Origin: Oscillospiraceae bacterium
Lineage (GTDB): Bacteria > Bacillota > Clostridia > Oscillospirales > Ruminococcaceae
Reading direction: 5' to 3'
Length of the DNA: 64,000 bases
NCBI GenBank assembly: GCA_900770195.1
Contig: CAAGJI010000090.1
Span: 1 to 64,000 of the forward strand
The notes below the pieces were generated by a model that was not told where the DNA came from, ran no database searches, and was given only the letters and a program-made list of their open reading frames with translations. Positions 1 through 8,415 of the stretch are shown here, one piece after another; position 1 is the first letter of the stretch, and every line of letters starts with the position of its first letter. Made by a program: the position numbers and the translations under genes.

Positions 1-13
1 AAAAGTTTTTTTA

Positions 14-130
14 ACCGGTGTAAATGACGAGGAGGACCCACCCGTACCCATTCCGAACACGGAAGTTAAGCTCCTTAGTGCCGAAGATACTTGGTTGGTG
101 ACGACCCGGGAAAATAGGTCTGTGCCGGTA
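14..130 (+). rRNA. rrf: 5S ribosomal RNA
   Basis: The segment carries the strongly conserved 5S core (CCGAACACGGAAGTTAAG, about 52-69). Its ends pair as the terminal stem (ACCGG at 14-18 with CCGGT at 125-129). At about 117 nt it has the normal 5S length. It is followed directly by a terminator, so it is probably the last gene of an rRNA operon whose 16S and 23S genes lie left of the window. Confidence 0.95.
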
Positions 131-138
131 CAATAAAG

Positions 139-169
139 CCCCGCATCTCTTGATGTGGGGTGTTTTTTT
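139..169 (+). terminator. Rho-independent terminator of the rRNA operon
   Basis: A 9-bp GC-rich stem (CCCCGCATC with GATGTGGGG, one G-U pair) closes a 4-nt loop and is followed by a seven-T run. It begins nine bases after the 5S gene and separates the rRNA from the next transcription unit. Confidence 0.92.
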
Positions 170-191
170 ATGTAAAAACATAAATTTACTG

Positions 192-220
192 TTGCAAAAT
201 GTATTATTTTGTGATATAAT
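192..220 (+). promoter_or_regulatory. Sigma-A promoter for the HAD/kinase/dockerin unit
   Basis: TTGCAA (192-197) and a consensus TATAAT (215-220) are separated by 17 bp. The promoter lies between the rRNA terminator and the first CDS. No other clear promoter or terminator occurs before 4967, so it probably drives all four genes from 250 to 4951. Confidence 0.8.
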
Positions 221-249
221 ATCTTTATGAAAAAAACTAGGAGAAAATT

Positions 250-1062
250 ATGAATTGTAAAATAATATTTTTAGATATAGATGGAACACTTGTAAATTCA
301 GAAAAAAAAATTACACCGGCTGTTAAAAATGATTTGCAGTCAGCAATGAAAAAAGGAATAAAAATTGCAGTCGCCAGCGGCAGACCATATCACGGAACAA
401 TTCCAAGTGTGAAAACACTTGAACTTGACAAAAATGGCGGATATGTTTTGTCTTTTAATGGCGGAAGAATTATTGATTGCAAAACAAATGATGTTCTTTA
501 TGATGTTTCGCTGCCATATAATTCAATAGTAAAAGCGTATAATCTTGCGAAAAAATTCGGCGTTCAGCTTATAACCTACAAAGGCGATACAATTTTATCA
601 GAAGAGCCTGAAAATAAATATGCACAGATTGAAGCAAGAATAAATGATATGCCGATTGTAAAAACTGAAAATATTTTAGGAGAAATAAAAGATATGCCTG
701 TAAAATGTCTTGTTGTGGGAGATGGCGATTTGCTTGAAAAGGCAGAACCTGTTTTCAGAGAAGAACTTTCAGGCGAGGCGAAAGTTTTCAGAAGTGAACC
801 TTACTTCATTGAAATAATGCCTGATGGAATTGATAAAGCTGCTTCAATTGAAAATTTTATAAAAAAACTTGGAATTTCAAGAGAAGAAACAATGGCATTT
901 GGCGATGGTTTTAACGATATTTCTATGATAGAATTTTGCGGAACTGGTGTTGCAATGAAAAACGGTTGTAAACAGATACTTGAAAAGGCAGATTATATAA
1001 CGGAATATTCAAATGATGAGGATGGAATAGCGCATTTTCTTGAAAAATATAAAATAATATAG
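250..1062 (+). CDS. Cof-type HAD-IIB family phosphatase
   Basis: A 270-residue cytosolic phosphatase of the haloacid dehalogenase superfamily, subclass IIB (Cof/YbjI type). These enzymes hydrolyse small phosphorylated metabolites such as sugar phosphates or flavin nucleotides; the substrate cannot be read from sequence. Visible motifs are DIDGT near the N-terminus (nucleophile Asp9, acid/base Asp11), the motif II Ser in VASGRP, and the metal-binding GDGFND late in the protein. The cap lies between motifs II and III. The start has a good Shine-Dalgarno (AGGAG). It is first in a unit with a kinase-like P-loop protein. A second, divergent member is at 23153-23962. Confidence 0.9.
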   Translation: MNCKIIFLDIDGTLVNSEKKITPAVKNDLQSAMKKGIKIAVASGRPYHGTIPSVKTLELDKNGGYVLSFNGGRIIDCKTNDVLYDVSLPYNSIVKAYNLAKKFGVQLITYKGDTILSEEPENKYAQIEARINDMPIVKTENILGEIKDMPVKCLVVGDGDLLEKAEPVFREELSGEAKVFRSEPYFIEIMPDGIDKAASIENFIKKLGISREETMAFGDGFNDISMIEFCGTGVAMKNGCKQILEKADYITEYSNDEDGIAHFLEKYKII

Positions 1063-1086
1063 GTATAAACTGAGAGAGGACTTTTT

Positions 1087-2004
1087 ATGACAGTAATTTC
1101 AGTAAATGATTTAAATTGCAGTTCGAGAAGAGATAAAAAAAAATTTATAGCAGATTGTGAAAATAAATATTCGGAAAAAGTAAATAGTATTGCTGAAAAA
1201 ATATGCAAGGAAAAAGAGGAAACCCCTATTGTTCTGATTGCAGGTCCTTCTGGTTCAGGAAAAACAACAACCGCAAAACGTATACAGCAAAGGCTGAAAG
1301 AAAAGGGTTCGGGTAGTATTGCGATTTCTATGGACGATTATTATCTTCCGAAAAATTCGCCGAAAATTCCTTATAATGATGACGGAACACCTGACCTTGA
1401 ATCACCCTACAGACTTGATATTGATTTGTTGAAAGAACATTTTGAAAAGATATTTAAATGTGAAGAGATTGAAATACCTAAATTTGATTTTTCAACGCAG
1501 TCAAGACTGAAAGGTGACTTATACAAGCGAAAGCACGATGATATAGTTATTCTTGAAGGTATACATGCATTGAATCCTGTTATTTCAGGAGAAATTTCTC
1601 CACACGCAATGAAAATATACATAAGCGTAAGAACAAGACTCAAACTTGAAAATTCAAAAATAATTCATCCGTCAGTCATAAGACTTATGAGAAGACTGTC
1701 AAGGGATTTGCTTTATAGAGGCAAGGACGTTGAGGGCGTTTTTAATATGTTTGAAAGCGTTTCATATGGTGAAAAAAAGTATATATCACCCTATAAAAAA
1801 TATTCTGATATAGACCTGGATACATATCTTTCGTATGAAGTTCAGATATATAAAAATCTTTTGAAAGATAAAATAAAAAAACAGAGAGATAAATTATATC
1901 AGAATGAAAGATATAAGGATATTGTCAGAGTTTTTGATGATATTGAAGAAATTGATGGTAAAGAAGATATTCCCGAAAATTCACTTATAAGGGAATTTGT
2001 ATAA
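1087..2004 (+). CDS. Uridine kinase/phosphoribulokinase family P-loop protein
   Basis: A 305-residue protein of the phosphoribulokinase/uridine kinase family. The Walker A motif GPSGSGKT is at residues 53-60, followed by the DDYY signature of this family (SMDDYYLP) and a strand ending in ILEGIHALNP, the usual lid-preceding EG(I/L)HAL motif. Members transfer phosphate from ATP to nucleosides or related small molecules. The longer clostridial members often carry an N-terminal TGS-like extension; here the roughly 45 residues before the P-loop are too short for one. It follows the HAD phosphatase by 24 bp, with GAGAGGA as ribosome binding site. True uridine kinase activity is plausible but not shown. 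Confidence 0.82.
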   Translation: MTVISVNDLNCSSRRDKKKFIADCENKYSEKVNSIAEKICKEKEETPIVLIAGPSGSGKTTTAKRIQQRLKEKGSGSIAISMDDYYLPKNSPKIPYNDDGTPDLESPYRLDIDLLKEHFEKIFKCEEIEIPKFDFSTQSRLKGDLYKRKHDDIVILEGIHALNPVISGEISPHAMKIYISVRTRLKLENSKIIHPSVIRLMRRLSRDLLYRGKDVEGVFNMFESVSYGEKKYISPYKKYSDIDLDTYLSYEVQIYKNLLKDKIKKQRDKLYQNERYKDIVRVFDDIEEIDGKEDIPENSLIREFV

Positions 2005-2026
2005 ATAAAGAAAAGAGGAAATTTAA

Positions 2027-3400
2027 ATGAAAAAAGGAATAATAAAAGTAATAAGCACAATTTCAGCGGCAGCGATGTTCATTTCAGCTGCACCTGCGTA
2101 TGCATCAGTTACAACAGCATTTGCAGATGGTGTGCCTGTTTTGAATCTTTCTGTAAATGGAGATTATTATGTTTCAGCGTCAAGTGTTGCAAATGGTGAT
2201 GTTTCTGTAAGACTTAAAGTTTATCTTGAAAATACAGGAGATGAAGCATATCAGGCGGCAAAAGTTGCGTTTGTTTCAGATTCAGATGCTAATTTTGTTG
2301 AAAGCACAGACGGAACAGGAAAAGTTTCAAGAAATATTATTTTCAAAAATCTTTCATCACAGACAGAAGACAAAGTTGAAGATTCTGTTTTTAATTCAAC
2401 TGTTATGGAAACAAAAAGCGGTGTTCAGTATAAAATGCCATATGTTATGCCGTTCTGTTTTGGTTCGATAAGTAAAACAAGAAAAGGTTACTATGTATAT
2501 AGTGCAAGCGGAGTGTCAACAAACAGATATGCTGAACCAATGAACGCAGATAAAATTGATGAAAATGGAAATTTGATAGACGAAAAAAAACAGGATATAG
2601 GCAATCTTGGCACACATTCATATATGATGTCTGACGGAAACGGCGGAGTTTATTTTACTCTTACAGAAAGAAATTCAGCGAATTCTAATCCTGTTACAAA
2701 AACATTATCAACAGCAGATGGCAGTCTTAAAATGGAAAAGCTGAAATCCGGCGGAGTAATATTCAGATACAGCTATATTGACCAGCAAACCTATGCCCAA
2801 AAAAATGGAAGTATTAAGTATCCTTATTTTGATTCAAGTCTTCCAAAAGACCAGCCTTTAACAGGTGACAGTGATAACTGGCTTTGGGTAGAAGGTAGCA
2901 AATCAGTTAAAGTACTTGGCGAAAAAGATGAATTTTCACTTTGCGAAGTCGATGCAGTTATTAAAAAGGGAACAGCCACAGGCGACTATACAGTTTCACT
3001 TGACCCGAAAGAAACATATCTTACTGCCGTAGATGCCAATGGAAAGAATTTTCCACGTTCACTTGAAAATGGCAAGATTACCGCAACAAAAGCAGTTATA
3101 CACGTTGTAAATGATTCAGTACCTGAAACACCGGCAAACAACGACACACAGTTTGAAAGAAAGCCACTTCCAATTGGTGATGTAAATTATGATGGTGCAA
3201 TAGATTCAAAAGATGCAGTTCTTGTTTTAAAATCATATGCAGAAGAACTTGTAAATGGAAAACCAACTGTTGATGATACGGGAGATGTCAACGGCGATAA
3301 AAATATTGACTCAAAAGATGCAGTTATAATTTTGAAATATTATGCAGAAAAACTTGCAAGCGGTTCATCAATTTCAATGACTGATTTTGTAAAAAAATAA
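2027..3400 (+). CDS. Secreted dockerin type I protein (paralogue 1)
   Basis: A 457-residue exported protein. An N-terminal signal peptide (MKKGIIKVIS, then a hydrophobic core ending near APAYAS) is followed by about 340 residues of unrecognised, probably beta-rich module, then a type I dockerin at about 384-447. The dockerin has two F-hand repeats with Ca-binding loops (GDVNYDGAIDSKDAV and GDVNGDKNIDSKDAV), each followed by a helix with (K)YYAE or SYAE. Dockerins dock proteins to cohesins, as in ruminococcal cellulosomes or amylosomes. No catalytic or carbohydrate-binding domain is recognised. The next gene is a paralogue. Relative to it, this protein has an extra segment around residues 115-165. 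Confidence 0.85.
   Translation: MKKGIIKVISTISAAAMFISAAPAYASVTTAFADGVPVLNLSVNGDYYVSASSVANGDVSVRLKVYLENTGDEAYQAAKVAFVSDSDANFVESTDGTGKVSRNIIFKNLSSQTEDKVEDSVFNSTVMETKSGVQYKMPYVMPFCFGSISKTRKGYYVYSASGVSTNRYAEPMNADKIDENGNLIDEKKQDIGNLGTHSYMMSDGNGGVYFTLTERNSANSNPVTKTLSTADGSLKMEKLKSGGVIFRYSYIDQQTYAQKNGSIKYPYFDSSLPKDQPLTGDSDNWLWVEGSKSVKVLGEKDEFSLCEVDAVIKKGTATGDYTVSLDPKETYLTAVDANGKNFPRSLENGKITATKAVIHVVNDSVPETPANNDTQFERKPLPIGDVNYDGAIDSKDAVLVLKSYAEELVNGKPTVDDTGDVNGDKNIDSKDAVIILKYYAEKLASGSSISMTDFVKK
2614..2671 (+). repeat. 58-nt direct repeat, copy 1 (dockerin paralogue 1)
   Basis: This stretch matches 3883-3940 at 56 of 58 positions, in the same frame of the two adjacent dockerin genes (encoding HSYM.SDGNGGVYFTLTER). 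Flanking sequence is much more diverged. The match is best explained by tandem gene duplication with a constrained or recently converted block. Confidence 0.85.
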
Positions 3401-3421
3401 AAAATCGAAGGAACAGAACAA

Positions 3422-4951
3422 ATGAAAAAAGGAATGACAAAATTAATAGGCACAGTTTCAGCGGCGGTGATGTTTGTTTCAGCAATGCCGTTTACTGTAT
3501 CAGCTGCAACAGCATCAGCGGAAAATGTGCCTGTTTTAGACCTTTCAGCAGAGGGTGATTATTATATACCTGTATCTCTTGTTGAAAAAAGCGATGTTGA
3601 TGTAAAAATAAAAGTTTATGCTGAAAGTACAGGAAACGAAAAATTCAACGCTGCAAAATTAAAATTTATTTCAGATGCAGATGCAGGATTTACTGAAAGC
3701 AATGCTAAAAGCAATAATGTGAATGCTAAAGATGAAGTCCCGAAAAGAAAAATTGTTTTCAAAAATATTTCATCTCCAATGTCGAATGTAAAAACAAACA
3801 GATATGCCGAAGCAATAGGTTCAGATGAGATTTACAACAGGGACAAAGATGAAAAAGATTGGAAAAAAGGCACAATTGGTTTACATTCATATATGAAATC
3901 TGACGGAAACGGCGGAGTTTATTTTACTCTTACAGAAAGAGAAACCCCCGATTCAGCACCTGTTACAAAAACACTTTCAACAGCAGATGGAAGTCTTGAA
4001 ATGTATAAATGGGATTCGGGCGGAGTACGATTCAGATATAATTATGTTGACCAGATAACTTTTAATAAAAAAGTTGGAACGGTTGAATATCCTTCTTTTG
4101 ACCTAAGTCTTTCAAAAGACCAGCCTTTAACAGGTTTAAGCGATACTGTTACATGGTCGAGTGATGCCTCACCTATAAAATTATCCGGAAAAGAAAACGG
4201 TGTTCCGTTTTGTGAAGTTGATGCAGTTATAAAATGGGGAACAGAAAAAGGTGATTATACAATTTCACTTGACCCGAAATCAACAATGCTTACAGCGGAC
4301 GATAATGGCAGACTTGTTCCGCATAGGCTTGAAAATGGAACATTAAGTTCAGTGAAAGCTACTATACATATTGTGGATGATGTACAAATATCAGAAGCAG
4401 ACATAAACAAAAAGCTTTATTATTATGCAGATTCTAATGATGTGGTGAAAACGGAAGATGTTATAAAATCTGTAAAAGCAGATATTTTAAATAACGGACA
4501 GAGGCAGAGTATAGATATTACAAAGTCAGTTGGAAGAATATATTATAAAACAGAAGGTGCATTTATAAAAGATTCAGATTATACAAAAATATCTTTAGCT
4601 TTGACATATTGTGGATACAATCCTGTTGATGAAGATGGGGATATGCTTACAACAGATATTTATATAGGTAAAAAAGGCGATGCAAATCTTGATGGAAAAG
4701 TTGATTCAAAAGATGCTGTTATGATACTTAAATATTATGCATCATCTCTTGCCTCAGGCGGTCAGGCAACATTATATGCTGAAGACCCTGCACTTGAAGA
4801 TTTTGCATATTATCTTGCAGATGTGAACGGAGGTTCAAAAGATCATGGTGCATCAGGAAGTGCGGTAGATTCAAAAGATGCTGTCTTCGTGCTTAAATAT
4901 TATGCGGCAACACTTGCAAACAGTCAGGCAACATGGAAAGATGTAGAATAA
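3422..4951 (+). CDS. Secreted dockerin type I protein (paralogue 2)
   Basis: A 509-residue exported paralogue of the preceding protein, 21 bp downstream and with its own AAGGAA ribosome binding site. A signal peptide (core ending near TVSAA) precedes the shared module. An additional region of about 110 residues follows, then a dockerin from about residue 418. The first F-hand is canonical (GDANLDGKVDSKDAV). The second loop is interrupted by an insertion (DVNGGSKDHGASG before SAVDSKDAV), which is unusual for a Ca-binding loop. The shared module lacks the segment at residues 115-165 of paralogue 1. No enzymatic domain is recognised; it may be a scaffold- or substrate-binding component. Confidence 0.85.
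   Translation: MKKGMTKLIGTVSAAVMFVSAMPFTVSAATASAENVPVLDLSAEGDYYIPVSLVEKSDVDVKIKVYAESTGNEKFNAAKLKFISDADAGFTESNAKSNNVNAKDEVPKRKIVFKNISSPMSNVKTNRYAEAIGSDEIYNRDKDEKDWKKGTIGLHSYMKSDGNGGVYFTLTERETPDSAPVTKTLSTADGSLEMYKWDSGGVRFRYNYVDQITFNKKVGTVEYPSFDLSLSKDQPLTGLSDTVTWSSDASPIKLSGKENGVPFCEVDAVIKWGTEKGDYTISLDPKSTMLTADDNGRLVPHRLENGTLSSVKATIHIVDDVQISEADINKKLYYYADSNDVVKTEDVIKSVKADILNNGQRQSIDITKSVGRIYYKTEGAFIKDSDYTKISLALTYCGYNPVDEDGDMLTTDIYIGKKGDANLDGKVDSKDAVMILKYYASSLASGGQATLYAEDPALEDFAYYLADVNGGSKDHGASGSAVDSKDAVFVLKYYAATLANSQATWKDVE
3883..3940 (+). repeat. 58-nt direct repeat, copy 2 (dockerin paralogue 2)
   Basis: Partner of the copy at 2614-2671, differing at two adjacent positions. Both copies are in frame and encode the same strand-rich motif of the duplicated module. 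Confidence 0.85.
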
Positions 4952-4966
4952 TTATTTAAAATGAAG

Positions 4967-4997
4967 AAGCTCTGCATTTTGCGGAGCTTTTTATTTT
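4967..4997 (+). terminator. Rho-independent terminator after the dockerin genes
   Basis: A 9-bp stem (AAGCTCTGC with GCGGAGCTT, one G-U pair) with a short A/T loop is followed by an interrupted T run. It closes the unit that started at 192. Confidence 0.88.
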
Positions 4998-5029
4998 TAA
5001 AAATATATAGTAAAAAATCACATTAATCA

Positions 5030-5058
5030 TTGACAAATTGGTTGATTTATTGTATAAT
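5030..5058 (+). promoter_or_regulatory. Consensus sigma-A promoter for the EAL gene
   Basis: Perfect TTGACA (5030-5035) and TATAAT (5053-5058) with a 17-bp spacer. Because the promoter overlaps the first codons of the longest possible reading frame (from 5038), translation must begin further down, at 5089. Confidence 0.93.
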
Positions 5059-5088
5059 AGCAGAGTGAAGCTGTGTAAGGAGGAAGTT

Positions 5089-6897
5089 ATGGCAGACAAT
5101 TCAATTATAAGTCAGCAAGGATATGATTTGATAGAAAAAGTTGCTGAACTTGCTAACAATACAGAATGTGATATTGAAAAAATAATAAAAGTGACTCTTG
5201 ATGAAATTGAAAAAATATTTGGATTTTCCTATGCAAGACTTTTAAAACGAAACGGATTTGACTATTCTTTTTCTGTTGCGTTTAGTACAGAAGATAAAAA
5301 AGAAGAAAACAAAAATATAAATCTTTCAAAAGAAACATTTCATTATGTTGTAAAAAATTATAAAAGATACATTTACTGCAACAATAAAGAAATAAAAAAG
5401 AGCGGAATAGAAGAAAATTATGGCTTTAAATTTAAATCTATTTTGCTTTTTCCTATTTTTTATCACGATTATTTTATTGGGGCATTTGAATTTTTTGATT
5501 TTGAAGAAGAAAAAGAACGCACATCAAATCAGCTGTTTTTCATAGAAACTATTCTCAAAGTGCTGATGCAGTATATGTATGGAATGGGTGCTTTTGAATA
5601 TATTGAAATCAAAGGTGACAGAATAGATTTTATTTCAGGCACACCAAAATATGAAGAATTTGTAAAAATAGCAACTAAAAAAATGTTTGAAGAGGATGAT
5701 AAAGGATATATATTTGTTTGTTTTGACATTGCACAGTTTAAATATCTGAATGATACATTTGGATATAACAAGGGCAACAAGGTACTTCATATAGCAGCGG
5801 AAAAAATAATTGAAAATGAATATACTGAATCAGTAACAAGAGTTCATTCTGACAATTTTGTATACACAATAAAAATCAGCAAAAAGTCAGATGAAAAGGA
5901 AAAAGTTTTAAAAATTGTCGAAAGCATAAACAAAGAAATTTCAAAGGCTGTAAAAGAGGCTTTTAATGGAATTAAAATAAGATTTAACACAGGAATTTAT
6001 TTTAATTCAGAAAGAAAATGCACCGTAGAAGAAGCATACACAAAAGCAAATCTTGCAAGAAAAAATTCAAAATACAGCGGAAGCAAATCACCTTGTTTTT
6101 ATAATGAAAAGATGATGGATTCCATAAGAAGACAGGAAGAACTCAACAGCAAATTTGCAGATGCAATAAGCAATAAAAATCTTGTTGTTTACTATCAGCC
6201 GAAAATATTATGCAGGAATGAAAAGGCCGCAGGCGGTGAAGCACTTATAAGATGGCGTAAAGATGATGGCGGTTTTATTTATCCTGATGAATTTATATCG
6301 CTTTTTGAAAAGAACGGAAATATAATTGAACTTGATTATTATGTATATAAAGAAGTTTTCTCATATCTTAGGAAACGTCTTGACGAGGGTAAAAAAGTTG
6401 TTCCTATTTCTATGAATGTTTCAAGAGTTCACCTTGATAATGATGATATAATAAAATATATCCTGAAACTTTTTGATGAATATAAAATACCGCCTGAACT
6501 TGTTGAGTTTGAACTCACAGAAAACATTTATATGAGTAATATGGCAAATGCAAAGAAGTTTCTTGATTTTTGCAAGAAAATAGGAGTGTTTGTTTCAATG
6601 GATGATTTTGGTTCGGGATATTCTTCTCTTAATGTTATGAACAGCCTTCCGATTGATATATTGAAGCTTGATAAAGTATTTTTAAGGAATGAAAAACTCA
6701 CAGACAATGATATGATTGTTATTGAATGTATTGTTTCAATGGCGAAGCGTCTTAAAATGAAAGTCATATGTGAAGGTGTTGAAACGAAGTCGCAAAGCGA
6801 GTTTTTAAAGCAGATAAAATGCGACGAAATACAGGGATATTTCTATGGAAAGCCTATGGCAGAGGAAGATTTTAATAATTATATCGAGAGTCATTAA
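5089..6897 (+). CDS. GAF, degenerate GGDEF and EAL protein (probable c-di-GMP phosphodiesterase)
   Basis: A 602-residue cytosolic signalling protein. Residues about 20-165 look like a GAF sensor. About 175-340 is a GGDEF fold whose signature is degraded (HSDNF in place of GGDEF), so cyclase activity is unlikely. About 360-600 is an EAL domain with intact key residues: EALIRW, the Asn of NVSR, LTEN, DDFGSGYSSL, KLDK, EGVET and QGYFYGKP. The expected reaction is hydrolysis of c-di-GMP to pGpG, perhaps gated by GAF or by nucleotide binding to the silent GGDEF. The start at 5089 is chosen because AAGGAGG precedes it by 5 bp and the longer frame runs into the promoter. It is monocistronic, between two terminators. 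Confidence 0.92.
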   Translation: MADNSIISQQGYDLIEKVAELANNTECDIEKIIKVTLDEIEKIFGFSYARLLKRNGFDYSFSVAFSTEDKKEENKNINLSKETFHYVVKNYKRYIYCNNKEIKKSGIEENYGFKFKSILLFPIFYHDYFIGAFEFFDFEEEKERTSNQLFFIETILKVLMQYMYGMGAFEYIEIKGDRIDFISGTPKYEEFVKIATKKMFEEDDKGYIFVCFDIAQFKYLNDTFGYNKGNKVLHIAAEKIIENEYTESVTRVHSDNFVYTIKISKKSDEKEKVLKIVESINKEISKAVKEAFNGIKIRFNTGIYFNSERKCTVEEAYTKANLARKNSKYSGSKSPCFYNEKMMDSIRRQEELNSKFADAISNKNLVVYYQPKILCRNEKAAGGEALIRWRKDDGGFIYPDEFISLFEKNGNIIELDYYVYKEVFSYLRKRLDEGKKVVPISMNVSRVHLDNDDIIKYILKLFDEYKIPPELVEFELTENIYMSNMANAKKFLDFCKKIGVFVSMDDFGSGYSSLNVMNSLPIDILKLDKVFLRNEKLTDNDMIVIECIVSMAKRLKMKVICEGVETKSQSEFLKQIKCDEIQGYFYGKPMAEEDFNNYIESH

Positions 6898-6911
6898 TTT
6901 AAAATTTATTT

Positions 6912-6938
6912 GCAGACAGCGAAAGTTGTCTGCTTTTT
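6912..6938 (+). terminator. Rho-independent terminator after the EAL gene
   Basis: A 9-bp stem GCAGACAGC with GTTGTCTGC (one G-U pair) around a GAAA tetraloop, then five Ts. It begins 14 bp after the stop codon. Confidence 0.92.
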
Positions 6939-6994
6939 ATATTAAGGAGGGTATTGCCTAAATTTTATGGAATTGAAAATATTTGTAAATAAAC

Positions 6995-7023
6995 TTGCAT
7001 TATTTGAATAATTCTGTTATAAT
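6995..7023 (+). promoter_or_regulatory. Extended -10 promoter for miaB-mutSL-miaA
   Basis: TTGCAT (6995-7000), 17-bp spacer, TATAAT (7018-7023) preceded by TGT as an extended -10. It lies 40 bp ahead of miaB and is the only clear promoter before the six-gene repair and tRNA-modification run. Confidence 0.85.
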
Positions 7024-7063
7024 AAAAAAGAGTATCTAATCAAAGCAGAGGAGTGTTTTATTT

Positions 7064-8389
7064 TTGCCTGAAAAATTTTATATACATAAATTCGGCTGTC
7101 AGCTTAATTTTGCTGATGCTGAAAAAATAGAGGGAATATTATTAAGCAAAGGTTTTGAAAAAGCTGATTCGAACGAAAATGCCGATCTTATTCTTTTGTG
7201 CACATGTGCAGTGCGTGAGTCAGCTGAAAACAGAGTTTACGGATTTCTTGGGGAACTAAAAAAATACAAAGAGAAAAAAAGTTCCTTAAAAATAGGGCTT
7301 TGCGGATGTATGGCTAATGAAGAAGTTACAGTTGAAAAAATAAAAAAATCGTATCCATATGTTGACTTGGTTTTTGGAACAGGTTCGATTTCAAAACTTC
7401 CTCAAATGCTTGATGAATTATACAGCGGACACAGAAAAAAATATGTTGCGGCGGTGAATGAATATCTGCCTGATGCAGAAAATATATCACCTGAAAGACA
7501 GAGTAAATTCAGGGCATTTATTCCGATAATGTATGGTTGCAACAATTTTTGCACATATTGCATAGTGCCATATACAAGAGGCAGGGAAAGAAGCAGAACA
7601 CCTGAATCAGTTATATCTGAAATAACAGAACTTGTTAAAAACGGCTATAAGGAAATTTTTCTTCTTGGACAGAATGTCAATTCATATGGAAAAGACCTTG
7701 AAAATAAAATTACATTTGCGGAACTTTTGCAAAAGATAAACGATATTGAAGGCGATTTCTGGGTAAGATTTTTATCATCGCACCCAAAAGATGCTTCAAA
7801 GGAACTTATCGACATAGTAAAAGCCGATAACAAAATAGAACCTCATTTTCATTTGCCGGTGCAAAGCGGAAGCAGTGAAATTTTGAAAAATATGAACAGA
7901 CATTATTCAAGAGAAGAATATCTTGAAATAGTTGATTATTTAAGAAAAGATACCCCTGATTTTTCAATCACAACAGATATTATAGTAGGTTTCCCAAATG
8001 AAACAGAAAAACAGTTTGAAGAAACATTATCGCTTGTTGAAAAAGTAAAATATGATAATATTTTTTCATTTATATATTCCAGAAGAAGCGGAACAAAAGC
8101 TGCTTTGATAGATGATAAAATATCAGATGCGGAAAAATCAAAAAGAATGCAGAAAATGCTTGAAATTCAAAGAGAAATAACATCAGAAAGCTACAAAAGA
8201 TTTATAGGAAAGACTTATAAAGTGCTTGTTGATGGTGTTTCAAAAAAAGGACTTCCTTTGATGAATGGAAAAAATCACGAAGGAATAATTGTTGAATTTG
8301 CAGGCAGTGAAGAAATGACAGGAAAATTTGTTAATGTTAAAATTACTTCTTCAGCCAATTGGGCAATAAAAGGGGAAGTTGTTGAATAA
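7064..8389 (+). CDS. miaB: tRNA-2-methylthio-N6-dimethylallyladenosine synthase
   Basis: A 441-residue radical-SAM methylthiotransferase that adds the 2-methylthio group to i6A37 of tRNAs reading UNN codons. The N-terminal UPF0004 domain carries the three Cys of the auxiliary cluster (Cys12 in KFGCQLN, one in CTCAVRE, one in CGCM). The radical-SAM cluster motif CNNFCTYC is at about residues 159-166, followed by TRGRERSR, and a TRAM domain ends the protein. Full family length. The start codon is TTG, supported by AGAGGAG about 11 bp upstream and by the promoter at 6995. The product of MiaA, encoded in the same run (13574), is its substrate. Confidence 0.96.
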   Translation: MPEKFYIHKFGCQLNFADAEKIEGILLSKGFEKADSNENADLILLCTCAVRESAENRVYGFLGELKKYKEKKSSLKIGLCGCMANEEVTVEKIKKSYPYVDLVFGTGSISKLPQMLDELYSGHRKKYVAAVNEYLPDAENISPERQSKFRAFIPIMYGCNNFCTYCIVPYTRGRERSRTPESVISEITELVKNGYKEIFLLGQNVNSYGKDLENKITFAELLQKINDIEGDFWVRFLSSHPKDASKELIDIVKADNKIEPHFHLPVQSGSSEILKNMNRHYSREEYLEIVDYLRKDTPDFSITTDIIVGFPNETEKQFEETLSLVEKVKYDNIFSFIYSRRSGTKAALIDDKISDAEKSKRMQKMLEIQREITSESYKRFIGKTYKVLVDGVSKKGLPLMNGKNHEGIIVEFAGSEEMTGKFVNVKITSSANWAIKGEVVE

Positions 8390-8415
8390 ACAAAAAACGA
8401 AAGGAAATAAAAACA

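Noticed and set aside
5038..5088. Longer N-terminus for the GAF/EAL protein.
   Set aside because: These codons overlap the perfect promoter at 5030-5058, so they are upstream of or at the transcription start.
6944..6992. A 12-codon frame (TTG at 6954) after a strong AAGGAGG, encoding a peptide starting MPKFYG that vaguely echoes the MiaB start.
   Set aside because: It lies after the EAL terminator and upstream of the miaB promoter, so it is probably not on a transcript. The resemblance to miaB is short and may be chance.
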